From positions 1 through 64,000 of the forward strand of contig CAJTFL010000004.1 of NCBI GenBank assembly GCA_910575565.1: 64,000 nt of DNA, read 5' to 3'. The notes beneath the pieces were generated by a model. The model searched no databases, had not been told where the DNA came from, and saw nothing but the letters and a program-made list of their open reading frames with translations. The stretch is from Lachnospiraceae bacterium (lineage in GTDB: Bacteria > Bacillota > Clostridia > Lachnospirales > Lachnospiraceae). Both the position numbers and the translations under genes were made by a program. Shown here piece after piece: positions 25,717-34,815 of this stretch (its first letter is position 1; the number at the start of each line of letters is the position of its first letter).

Positions 25717-25746
25717 ATCATATCATTATCCGGGATAATTTGTCAA
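25717..25746 (-). promoter_or_regulatory. Promoter of tRNA-Leu
   Basis: Minus strand: TTGACA (25741-25746), 18 bp, TATGAT (25717-25722). A hairpin (AAGAGGCA/TGCCTCTT, 25677-25703) lies in the leader. Confidence 0.65.
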
Positions 25747-25783
25747 CACAAAAGTTCAGCCAGTTCCCATCCAGCCACTCCCA

Positions 25784-27013
25784 TCAAGCCCTAACGCGCC
25801 ATTCATACTTCCCTCTCTCACCTACCTGGTAAAAGTCCCCATAGCTGAGCTGGAAAATATCCTTCCGGATCCCGCTGATATCGATCCGGTTCTTAATCAG
25901 GTACTGCCAAATGCCTGCATGGGCAATATCGCCCTGGAGCAGGATCCCTTCCACCTTCCCGTCTTTTACAATCGCCCGTTTATACTGGTTTCTGTCTTCC
26001 CGGATGTGGATCACGTCCCCTTCCTCCGGCCGGATCTTCCCCACGCACAGCGTTACTAAGCCGAAGAAATTAATGGTGTTCTTCATCGCATACGTATCGG
26101 TGTATTCATCCTTAATCCCGCACATACTCCTTCCGGCTATCCGCCCCTGATCCGCCGCGTTGGGCCAGATGCCGGAAAGGCCGGTAATGTCTCCTGCCGC
26201 ATACACGTCTTCTGCCGAAGTCTTCATGGAAGCATCCACTGTAACCCCGCGTCCGCAGTCTATGCCGCTGCCGTTTAAAAAGGCCAGCGCCGGGCGGACG
26301 CCTGCCGCCACGATTACCATGTCACAGGGAATCGACTCCCCGTTATCCAAGGTCACTTCATGGATCCTGCCGTCCTCCCTGCACAAAGCCTGGGAAGCCT
26401 TCCTTCCCAGCACAAACCGGACGCCTGCCTGTTCAAACCGTTCCTGGTATGCCTTTGCCCCGTTTGCGTCAAGCTGCACCGGAAGGATCTGTTCAGCCAT
26501 CTCCACGACGGTAATCTCCTTCCCCAGCTCCAGAAGGCCGTATGCGGCGTCTAAGCCCACCAGGCCGGAGCCGATGACCAGCACCTTCTTAGCCTCTTTC
26601 GCCTCCGCCACAATCGCCTGGGCATCCGAAAGATTTCGCAGCCCATACACATTGGAAGCCTCCCGAAGCTGGCCTACCGGCGGGATAAAGCTGTCCGCAC
26701 CGGCGGCAAGGAGCAGCCTGCCATAATCGATCCCTTCCCCCGTATCCAGGAAAACCTTCCTGTTTTCGGTATCGATTTCCTTTGCCCGGCTCCCCTTCTT
26801 CCAGTCAATCCGGTATTTGGCAAAAAAATCTTCTTCCGTAAAGTCCAGGCCTTTTTCGTCCCGCTCACCGGAAATAAACTTATGCAGCATACAGCGGGAG
26901 TGAACCTGAGTATCGGCGGAAACCATGACAATCTCCCCGTCTCCATCCTGGGCGCGGATTACTTTCGCCGCTTCCACCCCGGCTACCCCGGCTCCGATAA
27001 TCACGTATTTCAT
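25784..27013 (-). CDS. FAD-dependent NAD(P)H oxidoreductase of the CO dehydrogenase operon
   Basis: 409-aa pyridine-nucleotide-disulfide-type flavoprotein. Seen: an N-terminal FAD-binding GAGVAGVEAAKVI, a central NAD-binding VIGSGLVGLDAAYGLLELG followed by an acidic strand end (ITVVEMAE), and the second FAD motif DVYAAGDITG. There is no redox-active CxxxxC, so it belongs with NADH oxidase/rubredoxin reductase-type enzymes. In cooS-cooF operons such a protein is thought to move electrons from the ferredoxin-like CooF to NAD(P)+ or O2/ROS. It overlaps the end of the cooF-like gene by 4 bases, so translation is coupled. Confidence 0.88.
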   Translation of the reverse strand: MKYVIIGAGVAGVEAAKVIRAQDGDGEIVMVSADTQVHSRCMLHKFISGERDEKGLDFTEEDFFAKYRIDWKKGSRAKEIDTENRKVFLDTGEGIDYGRLLLAAGADSFIPPVGQLREASNVYGLRNLSDAQAIVAEAKEAKKVLVIGSGLVGLDAAYGLLELGKEITVVEMAEQILPVQLDANGAKAYQERFEQAGVRFVLGRKASQALCREDGRIHEVTLDNGESIPCDMVIVAAGVRPALAFLNGSGIDCGRGVTVDASMKTSAEDVYAAGDITGLSGIWPNAADQGRIAGRSMCGIKDEYTDTYAMKNTINFFGLVTLCVGKIRPEEGDVIHIREDRNQYKRAIVKDGKVEGILLQGDIAHAGIWQYLIKNRIDISGIRKDIFQLSYGDFYQVGERGKYEWRVRA

Positions 27014-27462
27014 CCTTCCACCTCCTCCACCTGAATGGCCTTCTTGGGACAGGCCGCCACGCAGGAAGGCTCTCCCCCTGCATTCACGCAGAAATCACAT
27101 TTAATTACCCTGCGTTTTTCCAGCCGATCCGGCTTTAACACCCCAAAGGGGCAGTTCATCACACACATAAAGCAGGAACCGCACCGGTTTTCATCGTAAA
27201 ATACATGGCCGCTTTCCGGATCCTTGTAAAGCGCCCCGCTCATGCAGGATTTCACACATTCCGGATCGTCGCAGTGGCGGCAGAATATAGGCCGGTAATT
27301 CCCGCTGCCATCCTTAAGGATGTAATTCCGGGATTCATTGGCCGGATCCGTTAAATCCAGATCATAGATGGTTCCGTCCGTTTTCCGGTGCGCCTGCATA
27401 CAGGCGGCAGAGCAGTTTTTGCAGCCGTCACATTTCTGGGCATCAATCATGATGCGTTTCAT
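27010..27462 (-). CDS. cooF: CooF-like 4Fe-4S ferredoxin subunit
   Basis: 150-aa iron-sulfur protein with four cysteine clusters: CDGCKNCSAAC near the N-terminus, CRHCDDPECVKSC, CGSCFMCVMNC and CDFCVNAGGEPSCVAAC. It accepts electrons from CO dehydrogenase and passes them on. I chose ATG 27462, with AAAGGGG upstream, over an in-frame GTG three codons earlier that overlaps the ribosome site. Middle gene of the cooS-cooF-flavoprotein operon. Confidence 0.9.
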   Translation of the reverse strand: MKRIMIDAQKCDGCKNCSAACMQAHRKTDGTIYDLDLTDPANESRNYILKDGSGNYRPIFCRHCDDPECVKSCMSGALYKDPESGHVFYDENRCGSCFMCVMNCPFGVLKPDRLEKRRVIKCDFCVNAGGEPSCVAACPKKAIQVEEVEG

Positions 27463-27477
27463 CTTCGCCACCCCTTT

Positions 27478-29361
27478 CTAGATCCCAAGCCCCTGCCGTT
27501 TTTCCAGAATAATCCCTTCCAGGATATCTGCGGATTCCTTCCCGTCTCCATTGATAATCACCTGGCCGCCGGTAAGCTTCTTCATCTCCTCCGTAAGCAC
27601 CTGCACCGCCACCTTGCTTCCCGTCACAAACGGCGGCAGCCCTAAGTGGAGGGGAAGCCCTAAAGCAAGGCCGTAGCAGCCGTCCGCCAATGCCTGCTCT
27701 TCCAGCCACTGGGCAGCGGAGAGCACCAGGGGAAGCTTCGGCAAATCAATCTTTAAGGCTTCCGCAAGCTCCGTCGCCACGATTTCCAGCCGCCCGATAG
27801 CCAGGCAGGGGCCGAAATTCAGCACCGGTGGGATCCCCAGCTTCTCACAGACGGCCCGAAGCTTCGGCCCTGCAAGATTCGCCGCCTCCGGCGTCATCAG
27901 CCCGCAGTTTTCAATCCCGCCTGAGGAGCAACCGGCAGTCAGCACGATAATATCCCTAGCGATCAGCTCCTTCACCAAATCTACGGTCAGCACGTCATGG
28001 CCTTTCGCCGTCAAGTTGGAGCAGCCCACTACCCCTGCCACGCCCTTAATGTCCCCGGATACGATTAAATCGATCAGCGGCTGCCAGCTCCCGCCTAAAA
28101 AGGCCTTTAAGGAGCCTTCGCTTACCCCGGTCAATGTGCGGTCATTGCCGTGATCTGCCAAAAGGTTCATGGACACGCTGCCCCGGCGGTTTCGGTAAGC
28201 CTCCGCCATCTCATCGATAATCTCCTCCGTCACTCTCTCCCGGCTTTCAAAATCAAATTCCTTTAACTGGGCGTTAGCTTTTTTCGCCACATTGTCGATG
28301 CAGATCTGCTTAATCTTTAACTGGTCGCAGATGGGCTCAATCCCCGGAAGGGTGCAGTTAAACTCGGAGATTACCCCATCGATCGCCCCTGTAGCCAGGA
28401 TAGCCTCACTGGTATAATTATTGCCTGCATGGCCGTCAAACACTTCCGTGTAATGGGCTCCCCTAAGCTGCAGGTCCTGCCCCACGCAGGTACATCCCAC
28501 CAGCTTAAAGCCTTTTGCCCCTGCTTTCCTCGCCTTTTCCTTCACGTCTTCATCCCCAAGGCGCTTCTGCAGATAGGTAAACATGGAATGCTGATGGCCG
28601 GTGATCATAATATTAATGTAATCCGGGTCAATCACCCTAAGCCCTACCGGAGCCAAGCGGATCTGGGGCTCGCCCAGCACAATGTCGTTTAACAGGTTGG
28701 TCAGCACCAGCCCGTAAATCCCCGTGGAGATCCCCAGCTTCAGGCAGTCTAACAGCATATTTACCGGATCGGAATTTAAGTTGGTAGAACATTTTACCAC
28801 CCCGTGGAACACCTCCGACTTCGCTCCCCCAGGCAGGATCCCAAGCTCCTCCCACCTCTGATAGCGGGGTTCATATGCTAAGGCCTTGGTCAGCTCCATC
28901 TTCTCATACTTCGGCTTGTACAGATCCCTTAACACCGCGTCCGCCACGGCCTCCGCCCGCTTATGTACATCCTCTTCTTCAATCCCAAACAGGGAAGCCA
29001 GGCGGTTCAAGGCCCCGATCCCCTTGATCTCCCCCTTCGTCCTGGCCGCATTCCGCACATTTAACGCCGTATTCTCCACCACATGGATATAGCAGCCGGA
29101 GCCGGAGGCCACCGCCCGCAAAAGGTTCCTGACCACAATCGTATCGGCGTTTGCCCCGCAGATCCCCCTGGGAGCTTCCGGCGTAATCCGGCACGGCCCA
29201 TTAGCGCACAGCCTGCAGCACACACCCTGAAGCCCAAAAGCGCATTTCGTGCTCTGCCCTTCCACCCGGTGATGGGATGTTTCCATTGGCAGCCCTGCAA
29301 TATACTCCTGTAAGGGCTTGTCCGCGCTTTCGCAGGTACTGCATCCGTAACATTGATTCAT
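27478..29361 (-). CDS. cooS: Anaerobic carbon monoxide dehydrogenase, catalytic subunit
   Basis: 627-aa Ni-Fe CO dehydrogenase, CO + H2O to CO2 + 2H+ + 2e-. N-terminal cysteines for the B and D clusters (CYGCSTCESAD, CAFGLQGVCCRLCANGPC) and C-cluster-type cysteines in VVGCSNLTAKGHD, LTAGCSSGGIENCG and LNFGPCLAIGR are visible. There is no acetyl-CoA synthase subunit nearby, so this is a monofunctional enzyme, possibly for CO or ferredoxin balance. AAGGAGGTAG precedes ATG 29361. The operon partners are a CooF ferredoxin and a flavoprotein. No CooC nickel-insertion gene is seen in the window. Confidence 0.95.
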   Translation of the reverse strand: MNQCYGCSTCESADKPLQEYIAGLPMETSHHRVEGQSTKCAFGLQGVCCRLCANGPCRITPEAPRGICGANADTIVVRNLLRAVASGSGCYIHVVENTALNVRNAARTKGEIKGIGALNRLASLFGIEEEDVHKRAEAVADAVLRDLYKPKYEKMELTKALAYEPRYQRWEELGILPGGAKSEVFHGVVKCSTNLNSDPVNMLLDCLKLGISTGIYGLVLTNLLNDIVLGEPQIRLAPVGLRVIDPDYINIMITGHQHSMFTYLQKRLGDEDVKEKARKAGAKGFKLVGCTCVGQDLQLRGAHYTEVFDGHAGNNYTSEAILATGAIDGVISEFNCTLPGIEPICDQLKIKQICIDNVAKKANAQLKEFDFESRERVTEEIIDEMAEAYRNRRGSVSMNLLADHGNDRTLTGVSEGSLKAFLGGSWQPLIDLIVSGDIKGVAGVVGCSNLTAKGHDVLTVDLVKELIARDIIVLTAGCSSGGIENCGLMTPEAANLAGPKLRAVCEKLGIPPVLNFGPCLAIGRLEIVATELAEALKIDLPKLPLVLSAAQWLEEQALADGCYGLALGLPLHLGLPPFVTGSKVAVQVLTEEMKKLTGGQVIINGDGKESADILEGIILEKRQGLGI

Positions 29362-29383
29362 CTTGCTACCTCCTTAAAATGTA

Positions 29384-29407
29384 TTTACTTCACTAAATCT
29401 AAGTAAA
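29384..29407 (-). promoter_or_regulatory. Candidate operator upstream of cooS
   Basis: TTTACTT (29384-29390) is inverted at 29401-29407 (AAGTAAA) with a 10-base spacer, about 20 bases before the cooS start. The size suits a CRP/FNR-type dimer, but it is not the classic CooA or FNR sequence. Confidence 0.4.
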
Positions 29408-29598
29408 TTGTACAATACTCAAAGAAGCTTTGCAATGTTTTTATCCAAAATATACGATTCATCCAGCCCCGCCATTCATAAAACCAAACAAAATTTTTCC
29501 AAAATTATAACTGCCTGCACCTCGACATCTTCCGAAAGATATGTTAAAATAAATCGGTTATCCATACCGTACATCACCATTATTGCGGAGGAAAGTTT

Positions 29599-31018
29599 AT
29601 GAAATTTCTAACAAACCAAAAACTTGCCACACGGATTGGCATCACTACCACCACCATTATTCTGACAGGAATGCTCCTGCTTTGGATCATCGTATCCGCC
29701 AATGCTTCTTCCATGGTCAAAAACGATATCACCAACCAGATGACTGACGCCGTGGAATCCAGGGCCGCCATCATTAACGCCTATGTCACTTCTGGTTGTT
29801 TATAAATATTTAAAAGACCGGGGCTGGGTTTTCATGGTGCGCGACAGCGCAGCGGAAGTGTACGGCTCCGTAACGGTTGTGCGCGTCATCGTAGGCATTC
29901 TCTGCGCTATCGTGGCTGCCGCCATTATCCTAATCACTCTTTTCATGCTGTCCCGGGAGGGCAGGGAGCTTATGGCCGTGGAAAAGGCCATAAGACACTT
30001 GGGGGAACTGAACCTTTCCGCCGACCGGGAACTGGAAGCTTTCTATGGCCGTTCGGATGAAATCGGCATGATTGCCCAGACCACCCATCACGTCTGCAGC
30101 TGCCTGCGGCAGACCATCGACGACGTGGATCGGATTTTGTGCGAGATTGCCCAAGGGAATCTTTCGGTGGACGTTTCCCAAAATGAAGCTTATTATATCG
30201 GCGACTTTAAAACCCTGTCCGAAAGCTTAAAATCCATCCACACCAACCTGGTGAATGTTATCCGCGATATCTCCCGTGTGGCAAACCAGGTGGATACCAG
30301 TGCCGATCAGGTATCTGCAGGCGCCCAGGCATTGTCCCAAGGCACGAATGAACAGGCGGTTTCCATTGACGGCCTGGTTTCTAACGTAACGGCCATCACC
30401 TCCCAGATCCAAACCAGCACCCTTCGCTGCCAAAGCGCCAGCGAACAGGTGGGCAAAGCTGCCGGATACGCGTCGGAAGCCGATGAAAAAATGGGACAGC
30501 TGATGAATGCCACGAAAAATATTGAGCAGTCTTCCGCGAAAATCGTCACGGTGATTAAAACCATCGAGGATATCGCCTTCCAGACAAATATCCTGGCGTT
30601 AAATGCCTCCGTGGAGGCCGCCCGGGCAGGCTCTGCGGGAAAAGGCTTCTCCGTGGTGGCGGACGAGGTTCGCAACCTTGCGGCAAAATCCGCCGAAGCT
30701 GCCCAGAATACCGATGCCTTGATCAACCATTCTATCCACGATGTGAAAACCGGGACGGCGTCTACCGATCTGGCTGTTTCTGCTATGCAGGTAATTGGCG
30801 ATTGCATTCAGACGATTAAGTCGCTGATGGATGAAATCTCTGCTTCCAGCGTCCAGCAGTCGGAAATGATTGTTTCCATCGAAAACGGAATCAAAGAAAT
30901 TTCCAAGGTAGTGCAGGCCAATTCATCGGCTGCAGAGGAAAGCGCCCAGGTTTCCAAGGAACTTTCTGGCCAGGCACGGACGTTGAATGGACTTCTTAGC
31001 CGGTTTAGGATTCGGTGA
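29599..31018 (+). pseudogene. Methyl-accepting chemotaxis protein with the sensor domain deleted
   Basis: The first part (29599-29805) carries TM1 (ITTTTIILTGMLLLWIIVSA) and the start of the ligand domain (AAIINAYVTSG), then stops. From about 29785 another frame gives the end of the sensor (VVYKYLKDRGWVFMVRD), TM2 (VIVGILCAIVAAAIILITLF), a HAMP-like linker and an intact signalling domain with the MCP hairpin tip EDIAFQTNILALNASVEAAR. Normal relatives have roughly 200 aa between the two parts; an out-of-frame internal deletion removed them. A start at 29783 could in principle make a one-TM signalling fragment. Confidence 0.8.
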
Positions 31019-31141
31019 TTGGGAGGATGCTTTTCCGCTGCTGGATTGGCAAGCTGGGTAAAGCTCATGAGGGAGGGATAACTTTTGTCAGCAAATTGGA
31101 AATGGCACGGGCTGAATGAACGATAATTTTTGTCAACAAAT

Positions 31142-31237
31142 AAAAACTGCCGCAAATCGGACTTCCTAAGGAAGAGATTGCAAAATTAGCTGTTTTGCAA
31201 TGTTTCCTTAAGGAGCAGCCTCTTTGCGGCAGTTTTT
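31142..31237. terminator. 96-base long hairpin, probable bidirectional terminator
   Basis: Outer arms ACTGCCGCAAA (from about 31145) and TTTGCGGCAGT (to about 31233). Middle arms CTTCCTAAGGAAG against TTTCCTTAAGGAG with pyrimidine exchanges that keep G-U pairing. Inner ATTGCAAAA/TTTTGCAAT, then seven Ts. Lies between the convergent MCP and GH120 genes. Unusually long for a terminator. Confidence 0.65.
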
Positions 31238-31289
31238 TTATCCTTTATGTATATTTTATTCTTTTGGGTATTTCTCGAGCTTCATCTAT

Positions 31290-31391
31290 TTTTGACTTTT
31301 ATGTATATTTCTTGATTTTTATCTGCTTTTTTGATTCTTATGTTCATTCCTTGATTTTCATCTGTATTTTTACTCTTATATACATCTGCCT
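31290..31391. repeat. Degenerate T-rich tandem repeat
   Basis: About 2.6 imperfect copies of a unit near 39 bp built of TTTTTGA, CTTATGT, CTTGATTTT and CATCTG. Strongly T-rich on the plus strand, ending at the GH120 stop codon. Confidence 0.5.
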
Positions 31392-31409
31392 TTTCATCTA
31401 CTGACTATA

Positions 31410-33422
31410 CTATGCCAGCGTTTCGCCTGCCTCGCATCCATCGGCGAATGGCCCTGGCAGGGGCATCATGTCGCGATTTTTTCCGAAGTAATCTTGGTTA
31501 AAGAGGATTGGGGAGCCGTCGGGGTTTTCAAAACGCTGTTCCGGCTCAAAGGCTTCGCCTAACATTTCCGTGCTGATAAAGGGCGTCTCAAACTTGGGAA
31601 CGAACTCATAAAGGTTTGTCACCAGGCGGTAGCTGCCGTTCTCTTCTTTTATGGAAAGCTCTATCCTATGCTCCGTATCTTCCTTGTAGTTCTTCTCGCC
31701 GTCGTATGGCTTAGCGCCGTTAAAGAATACGTTGCCTCCGGAATAAACGGGAAGATGGTCATAGTAAACTTCCTTTGTGGCGTGGCAGCGGCTGATATCG
31801 GCTTTAAACCGGGCAAAATAATCCTCTGGGGACTGGTATCCGTCATATGGCTTTGTGCCGCAGACAAACTGGTACTGGCTCAGGCCGTAGGCCCCTTCCT
31901 CCTGGGCAAAATCAATTAAATCCTGGCGGATTTCCTGCTGCACGAAAATATTGTTGTAGTACCGGGCATCCCCGTGGAGGATGGTCATAAACCCGGCGAC
32001 CTCCGTGCGGTGAGGCACATGATAAGGCGTATATCTGGGCGACGGGAACCTGCCGCCTCCGTTATTTACCCCGTCCCCTACCCAGGTAAAGGATCCGGCA
32101 ATCAGGTTATGGACGAAAGCCGTCCCCTGGGTGCTGATGCGGGCCGCGCAGTTGGATAAGAGAAGATTATTGTCTACCAATGTGGGGCCATGGGACACTT
32201 CGATGAAAATATCCTCACCCATGGAGATCCGGTCTGCAATCTTCGTCCCCACCGGCGGAACGTTGTCATGGAACAAATTCTGCGTCACCCTGGTTCCCTG
32301 GGCCTGCCAATCCAGCCAAAGCCCCCTGGTGCAGTGGTGGAAATGGTTGCGGCGGATTATTACGTCGATGGCGGCGTGCATTTTGATCCCGCCGATCTCC
32401 GCTCCTGCCAGGTTCTGCTTATTATTGATATGGTGGATATGGTTGTCCTCAATGATGGAGAACACGCCGCCTAAATGGCCTACGATACCGGTCTGCCCGC
32501 AGTCATGGATATTGCAGCGGCGCACGATATGGGAGCCGATAGTTTCCTTCATCCATCCCTCCCGCTGCGCCTGGCAGATGGCATCCCGCTCGGTCTGGGT
32601 TCCGTCCTTATATAATTTGACCGTCCACTTATTTTCATTTTCCGGCTGCAGATATTTCCCCAGGGAAATTCCGGAGCACTTGGAATGGGAGATCTCACAG
32701 TCTTCGATAATCCATCCCTTGGACCAGTGAGGCCCTACCATCCCTTCCTGGTAAGCCGTAGGCGGAGCCCATGTGGTGGCGGCCTGCTTTACCACAAAGC
32801 CGGATAAGGTGATGTAGCCGATGCCTGTCCTGTCCGGATAAAAGCAGTTGCGGCGCACATTTATCTCCACATTTTCCTCATTGGGGCAAAGGCCCTGGAA
32901 ATTAGCGTAAATCACGGTAAAGCTATCGTCCACCTGGGCAAACCACTGGTATACGGTAAAATCCGGATCCCATGAGCTTAAGTACACCTTCGGATCCTTC
33001 ACTTCCTCAAGAGAGGTAGCCTCATACAGGGATTTGCCGTTCAAGTAAACTTCCCCGGTGTGGGCCGGCGTCACCGCAGTATACCAATCGCCTTTGATCT
33101 CGGTGGCGTAAGGGTTATAGCCGCCGAAAACTCCGTTTGGGATCCTGGCCATCCACACATTGCCCTCATACTGGATCCAGTTCTTTACCGGTTGGGCGCC
33201 GGTGATCACTGCGCCCAAAGGAACTTCGCTGCGGTAGGTGATGCGATGATCCTCATCCGTTCCCCCAAATGCCGGATTTACATACTCGCGGTAAACGCCT
33301 GGGGCTACGATCACTTCATCTCCCGGGCGGGCGATGGCGGCCGCCTGACTGATGGTCAAAAATGGCTGTTCCTTTGTGCCGCGCCCGTTTCTGGATGCAT
33401 CGGCCGATACATAATAAACCAT
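31410..33422 (-). CDS. GH120-type beta-xylosidase (right-handed beta-helix)
   Basis: 670-aa cytoplasmic enzyme without signal peptide. It strongly resembles Thermoanaerobacterium XylC, the type member of glycoside hydrolase family 120: WAPPTAYQEGMVGPHWSKGW, GSHIVRRCNIHDCGQ, CTRGLWLDWQAQGTRV and FIEVSHGPTLVDNN. By analogy with XylC the nucleophile is D371 (LWLDW) and the acid/base E408 (FIEVSHG). It removes xylose from xylo-oligosaccharides. A short insertion (about 390-404) separates the two catalytic residues more than in XylC. Divergent AraC regulator upstream. Family call made from remembered XylC motifs. Confidence 0.85.
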   Translation of the reverse strand: MVYYVSADASRNGRGTKEQPFLTISQAAAIARPGDEVIVAPGVYREYVNPAFGGTDEDHRITYRSEVPLGAVITGAQPVKNWIQYEGNVWMARIPNGVFGGYNPYATEIKGDWYTAVTPAHTGEVYLNGKSLYEATSLEEVKDPKVYLSSWDPDFTVYQWFAQVDDSFTVIYANFQGLCPNEENVEINVRRNCFYPDRTGIGYITLSGFVVKQAATTWAPPTAYQEGMVGPHWSKGWIIEDCEISHSKCSGISLGKYLQPENENKWTVKLYKDGTQTERDAICQAQREGWMKETIGSHIVRRCNIHDCGQTGIVGHLGGVFSIIEDNHIHHINNKQNLAGAEIGGIKMHAAIDVIIRRNHFHHCTRGLWLDWQAQGTRVTQNLFHDNVPPVGTKIADRISMGEDIFIEVSHGPTLVDNNLLLSNCAARISTQGTAFVHNLIAGSFTWVGDGVNNGGGRFPSPRYTPYHVPHRTEVAGFMTILHGDARYYNNIFVQQEIRQDLIDFAQEEGAYGLSQYQFVCGTKPYDGYQSPEDYFARFKADISRCHATKEVYYDHLPVYSGGNVFFNGAKPYDGEKNYKEDTEHRIELSIKEENGSYRLVTNLYEFVPKFETPFISTEMLGEAFEPEQRFENPDGSPILFNQDYFGKNRDMMPLPGPFADGCEAGETLA

Positions 33423-33669
33423 AGATAACTCCTCCTATACTTGACTGACAAAATGAAAATGAATATAATGATACCAGGATCAAAAGTTCGAAAATCCAGC
33501 GCAAGCTTCCGTAAGAATTTTTGCGCTTGGGTTCCCAACATCATAGAATACAGCTGTGAATGCATTGTGCAGCTGCAATATAATTATACTGCAAAGAAAA
33601 AACATTACAAATAATGATACTGACGAAAAATATCATAATCCTGCCATTTCGAGAAAAAGGAGCCATAAA

Positions 33670-34611
33670 ATGCACCAATTATCCGCAAGGGAAGGCCGCA
33701 AGGGGGAAAATCCGGCAAAAAGCAAGTGCCGTATCGGCAAAAACAAAAAAGAAATCATCACCTACCAAAGCCAGATGCTGCACTACGGGCTGTATACCCC
33801 CGACCCCCAGAAAGCCTCATTTACGGATATTCCATGGCACTGGCATGATGAATTTGAATTTGGCCATATCATCCAGGGAAGCATCCTGTACAAGACCAAC
33901 CACCATGAATTTACCCTGAAAAAGGGCGACGGGATCTTTATCAATTCTGGGACGCTCCATCATCTGCAGCCCTTAGAGTCTCCGTCAGGGGCTGCTTTGC
34001 GCACCCAATTCTTTGACCAATCCTTTTTAGCCGGATATCCGGGAAGCATCTACGACGTGAAATACATCATGCCTGTTCAGGAGGCAAAATCCTTAGACGC
34101 CGCTCCCTTATACTTAGATAACCCGAGCCATGCCGTAATGCTGGAAAAAATCAGGAAATGCGAGGAAATCTGCCTGAACAAAGAGCCGTTTTTCGAGCTG
34201 CGCATCCGCAGCATTTTCTCCGAATTGTGGGAAACCGTCTATTCATGGGCGCAAGAGCAGAAACGAAACGAAAAAGCCTACGACCCTGCGGAGGACGAGC
34301 GGATCAAGCAGATGCTGTCCTTAATCCGGGAACGGTACGGCGAAAAAATCACCGTGGCCGACTTAGCCTTAACCGCCCATATCAGCGAGCGGGAATGCTA
34401 CCGGATATTCCAAAACATCTTAGGGATCACCCCCAGGAATTTCATGGAGATTACCCGGCTGCAAAAAGCCCAGGAGCTTTTGCGCTACACCAGCAAAAGC
34501 ATACTGGAAATTGCCCTGGAAACCGGCTTTGGAACCAGCAGCTATTTCTGCAAAACCTTCAAGGCTTACCACCATATCACCCCGAACCAGTATCGGAAAA
34601 TGGAGGTTTAA
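33670..34611 (+). CDS. AraC-family regulator with cupin sensor
   Basis: 313-aa regulator: an N-terminal cupin (WHWHDEFEFGHIIQGS, FINSGTLHHLQ) for sugar sensing, and a C-terminal AraC domain of two helix-turn-helix units (ITVADLALTAHISERECYRIFQ; SILEIALETGFGTSSYFCKTFK). ATG 33670 follows AAAAAGGAGCC. Divergent from the GH120 xylosidase across about 250 bases, so it most likely activates that gene in response to a xylo-oligosaccharide. Confidence 0.88.
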   Translation: MHQLSAREGRKGENPAKSKCRIGKNKKEIITYQSQMLHYGLYTPDPQKASFTDIPWHWHDEFEFGHIIQGSILYKTNHHEFTLKKGDGIFINSGTLHHLQPLESPSGAALRTQFFDQSFLAGYPGSIYDVKYIMPVQEAKSLDAAPLYLDNPSHAVMLEKIRKCEEICLNKEPFFELRIRSIFSELWETVYSWAQEQKRNEKAYDPAEDERIKQMLSLIRERYGEKITVADLALTAHISERECYRIFQNILGITPRNFMEITRLQKAQELLRYTSKSILEIALETGFGTSSYFCKTFKAYHHITPNQYRKMEV

Positions 34612-34640
34612 AGGACACGCGAAGGACACGGATCTTTTTG

Positions 34641-34669
34641 TTGACAAACACCGGATCTTATGCTATACT
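34641..34669 (+). promoter_or_regulatory. Promoter of tRNA-Ala
   Basis: TTGACA (34641-34646), 17 bp, TATACT (34664-34669), 12 bases before the tRNA. Confidence 0.8.
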
Positions 34670-34680
34670 CTCTTTTGTTC

Positions 34681-34753
34681 GGGGCATTAGCGCAGTTGGG
34701 AGCGCGCCACACTGGCAGTGTGGAGGCCACGGGTTCAAGTCCCGTATGCTCCA
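34681..34753 (+). tRNA. tRNA-Ala (anticodon GGC)
   Basis: Acceptor GGGGCAT/ATGCTCC, D arm AGCGCAGTTGGGAGCGC, anticodon stem CCACA/TGTGG with loop CTGGCAG (anticodon GGC), T arm CACGGGTTCAAGTCCCG. CCA is not encoded beyond the discriminator A. Confidence 0.93.
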
Positions 34754-34756
34754 GTA

Positions 34757-34806
34757 AAACCTTGCGATTCTTTAACTTACGTTAAGGATGGGCAAGGTTT
34801 TTTTGT
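34757..34806 (+). terminator. Terminator of tRNA-Ala
   Basis: AAAACCTTGC (34757-34766) pairs with GCAAGGTTTT, with an inner CTTAAC-like stem, followed by further Ts. Confidence 0.75.
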
Positions 34807-34815
34807 TTTTGCTCA

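Noticed and set aside
26160..26726. 188-codon plus-strand frame within the flavoprotein gene
   Set aside because: Mirror of the FAD/NAD-binding coding strand; Ser/Pro-rich shadow composition.
32131..32730. 199-codon plus-strand frame in the GH120 gene
   Set aside because: Shadow of the beta-helix coding region, no family features.
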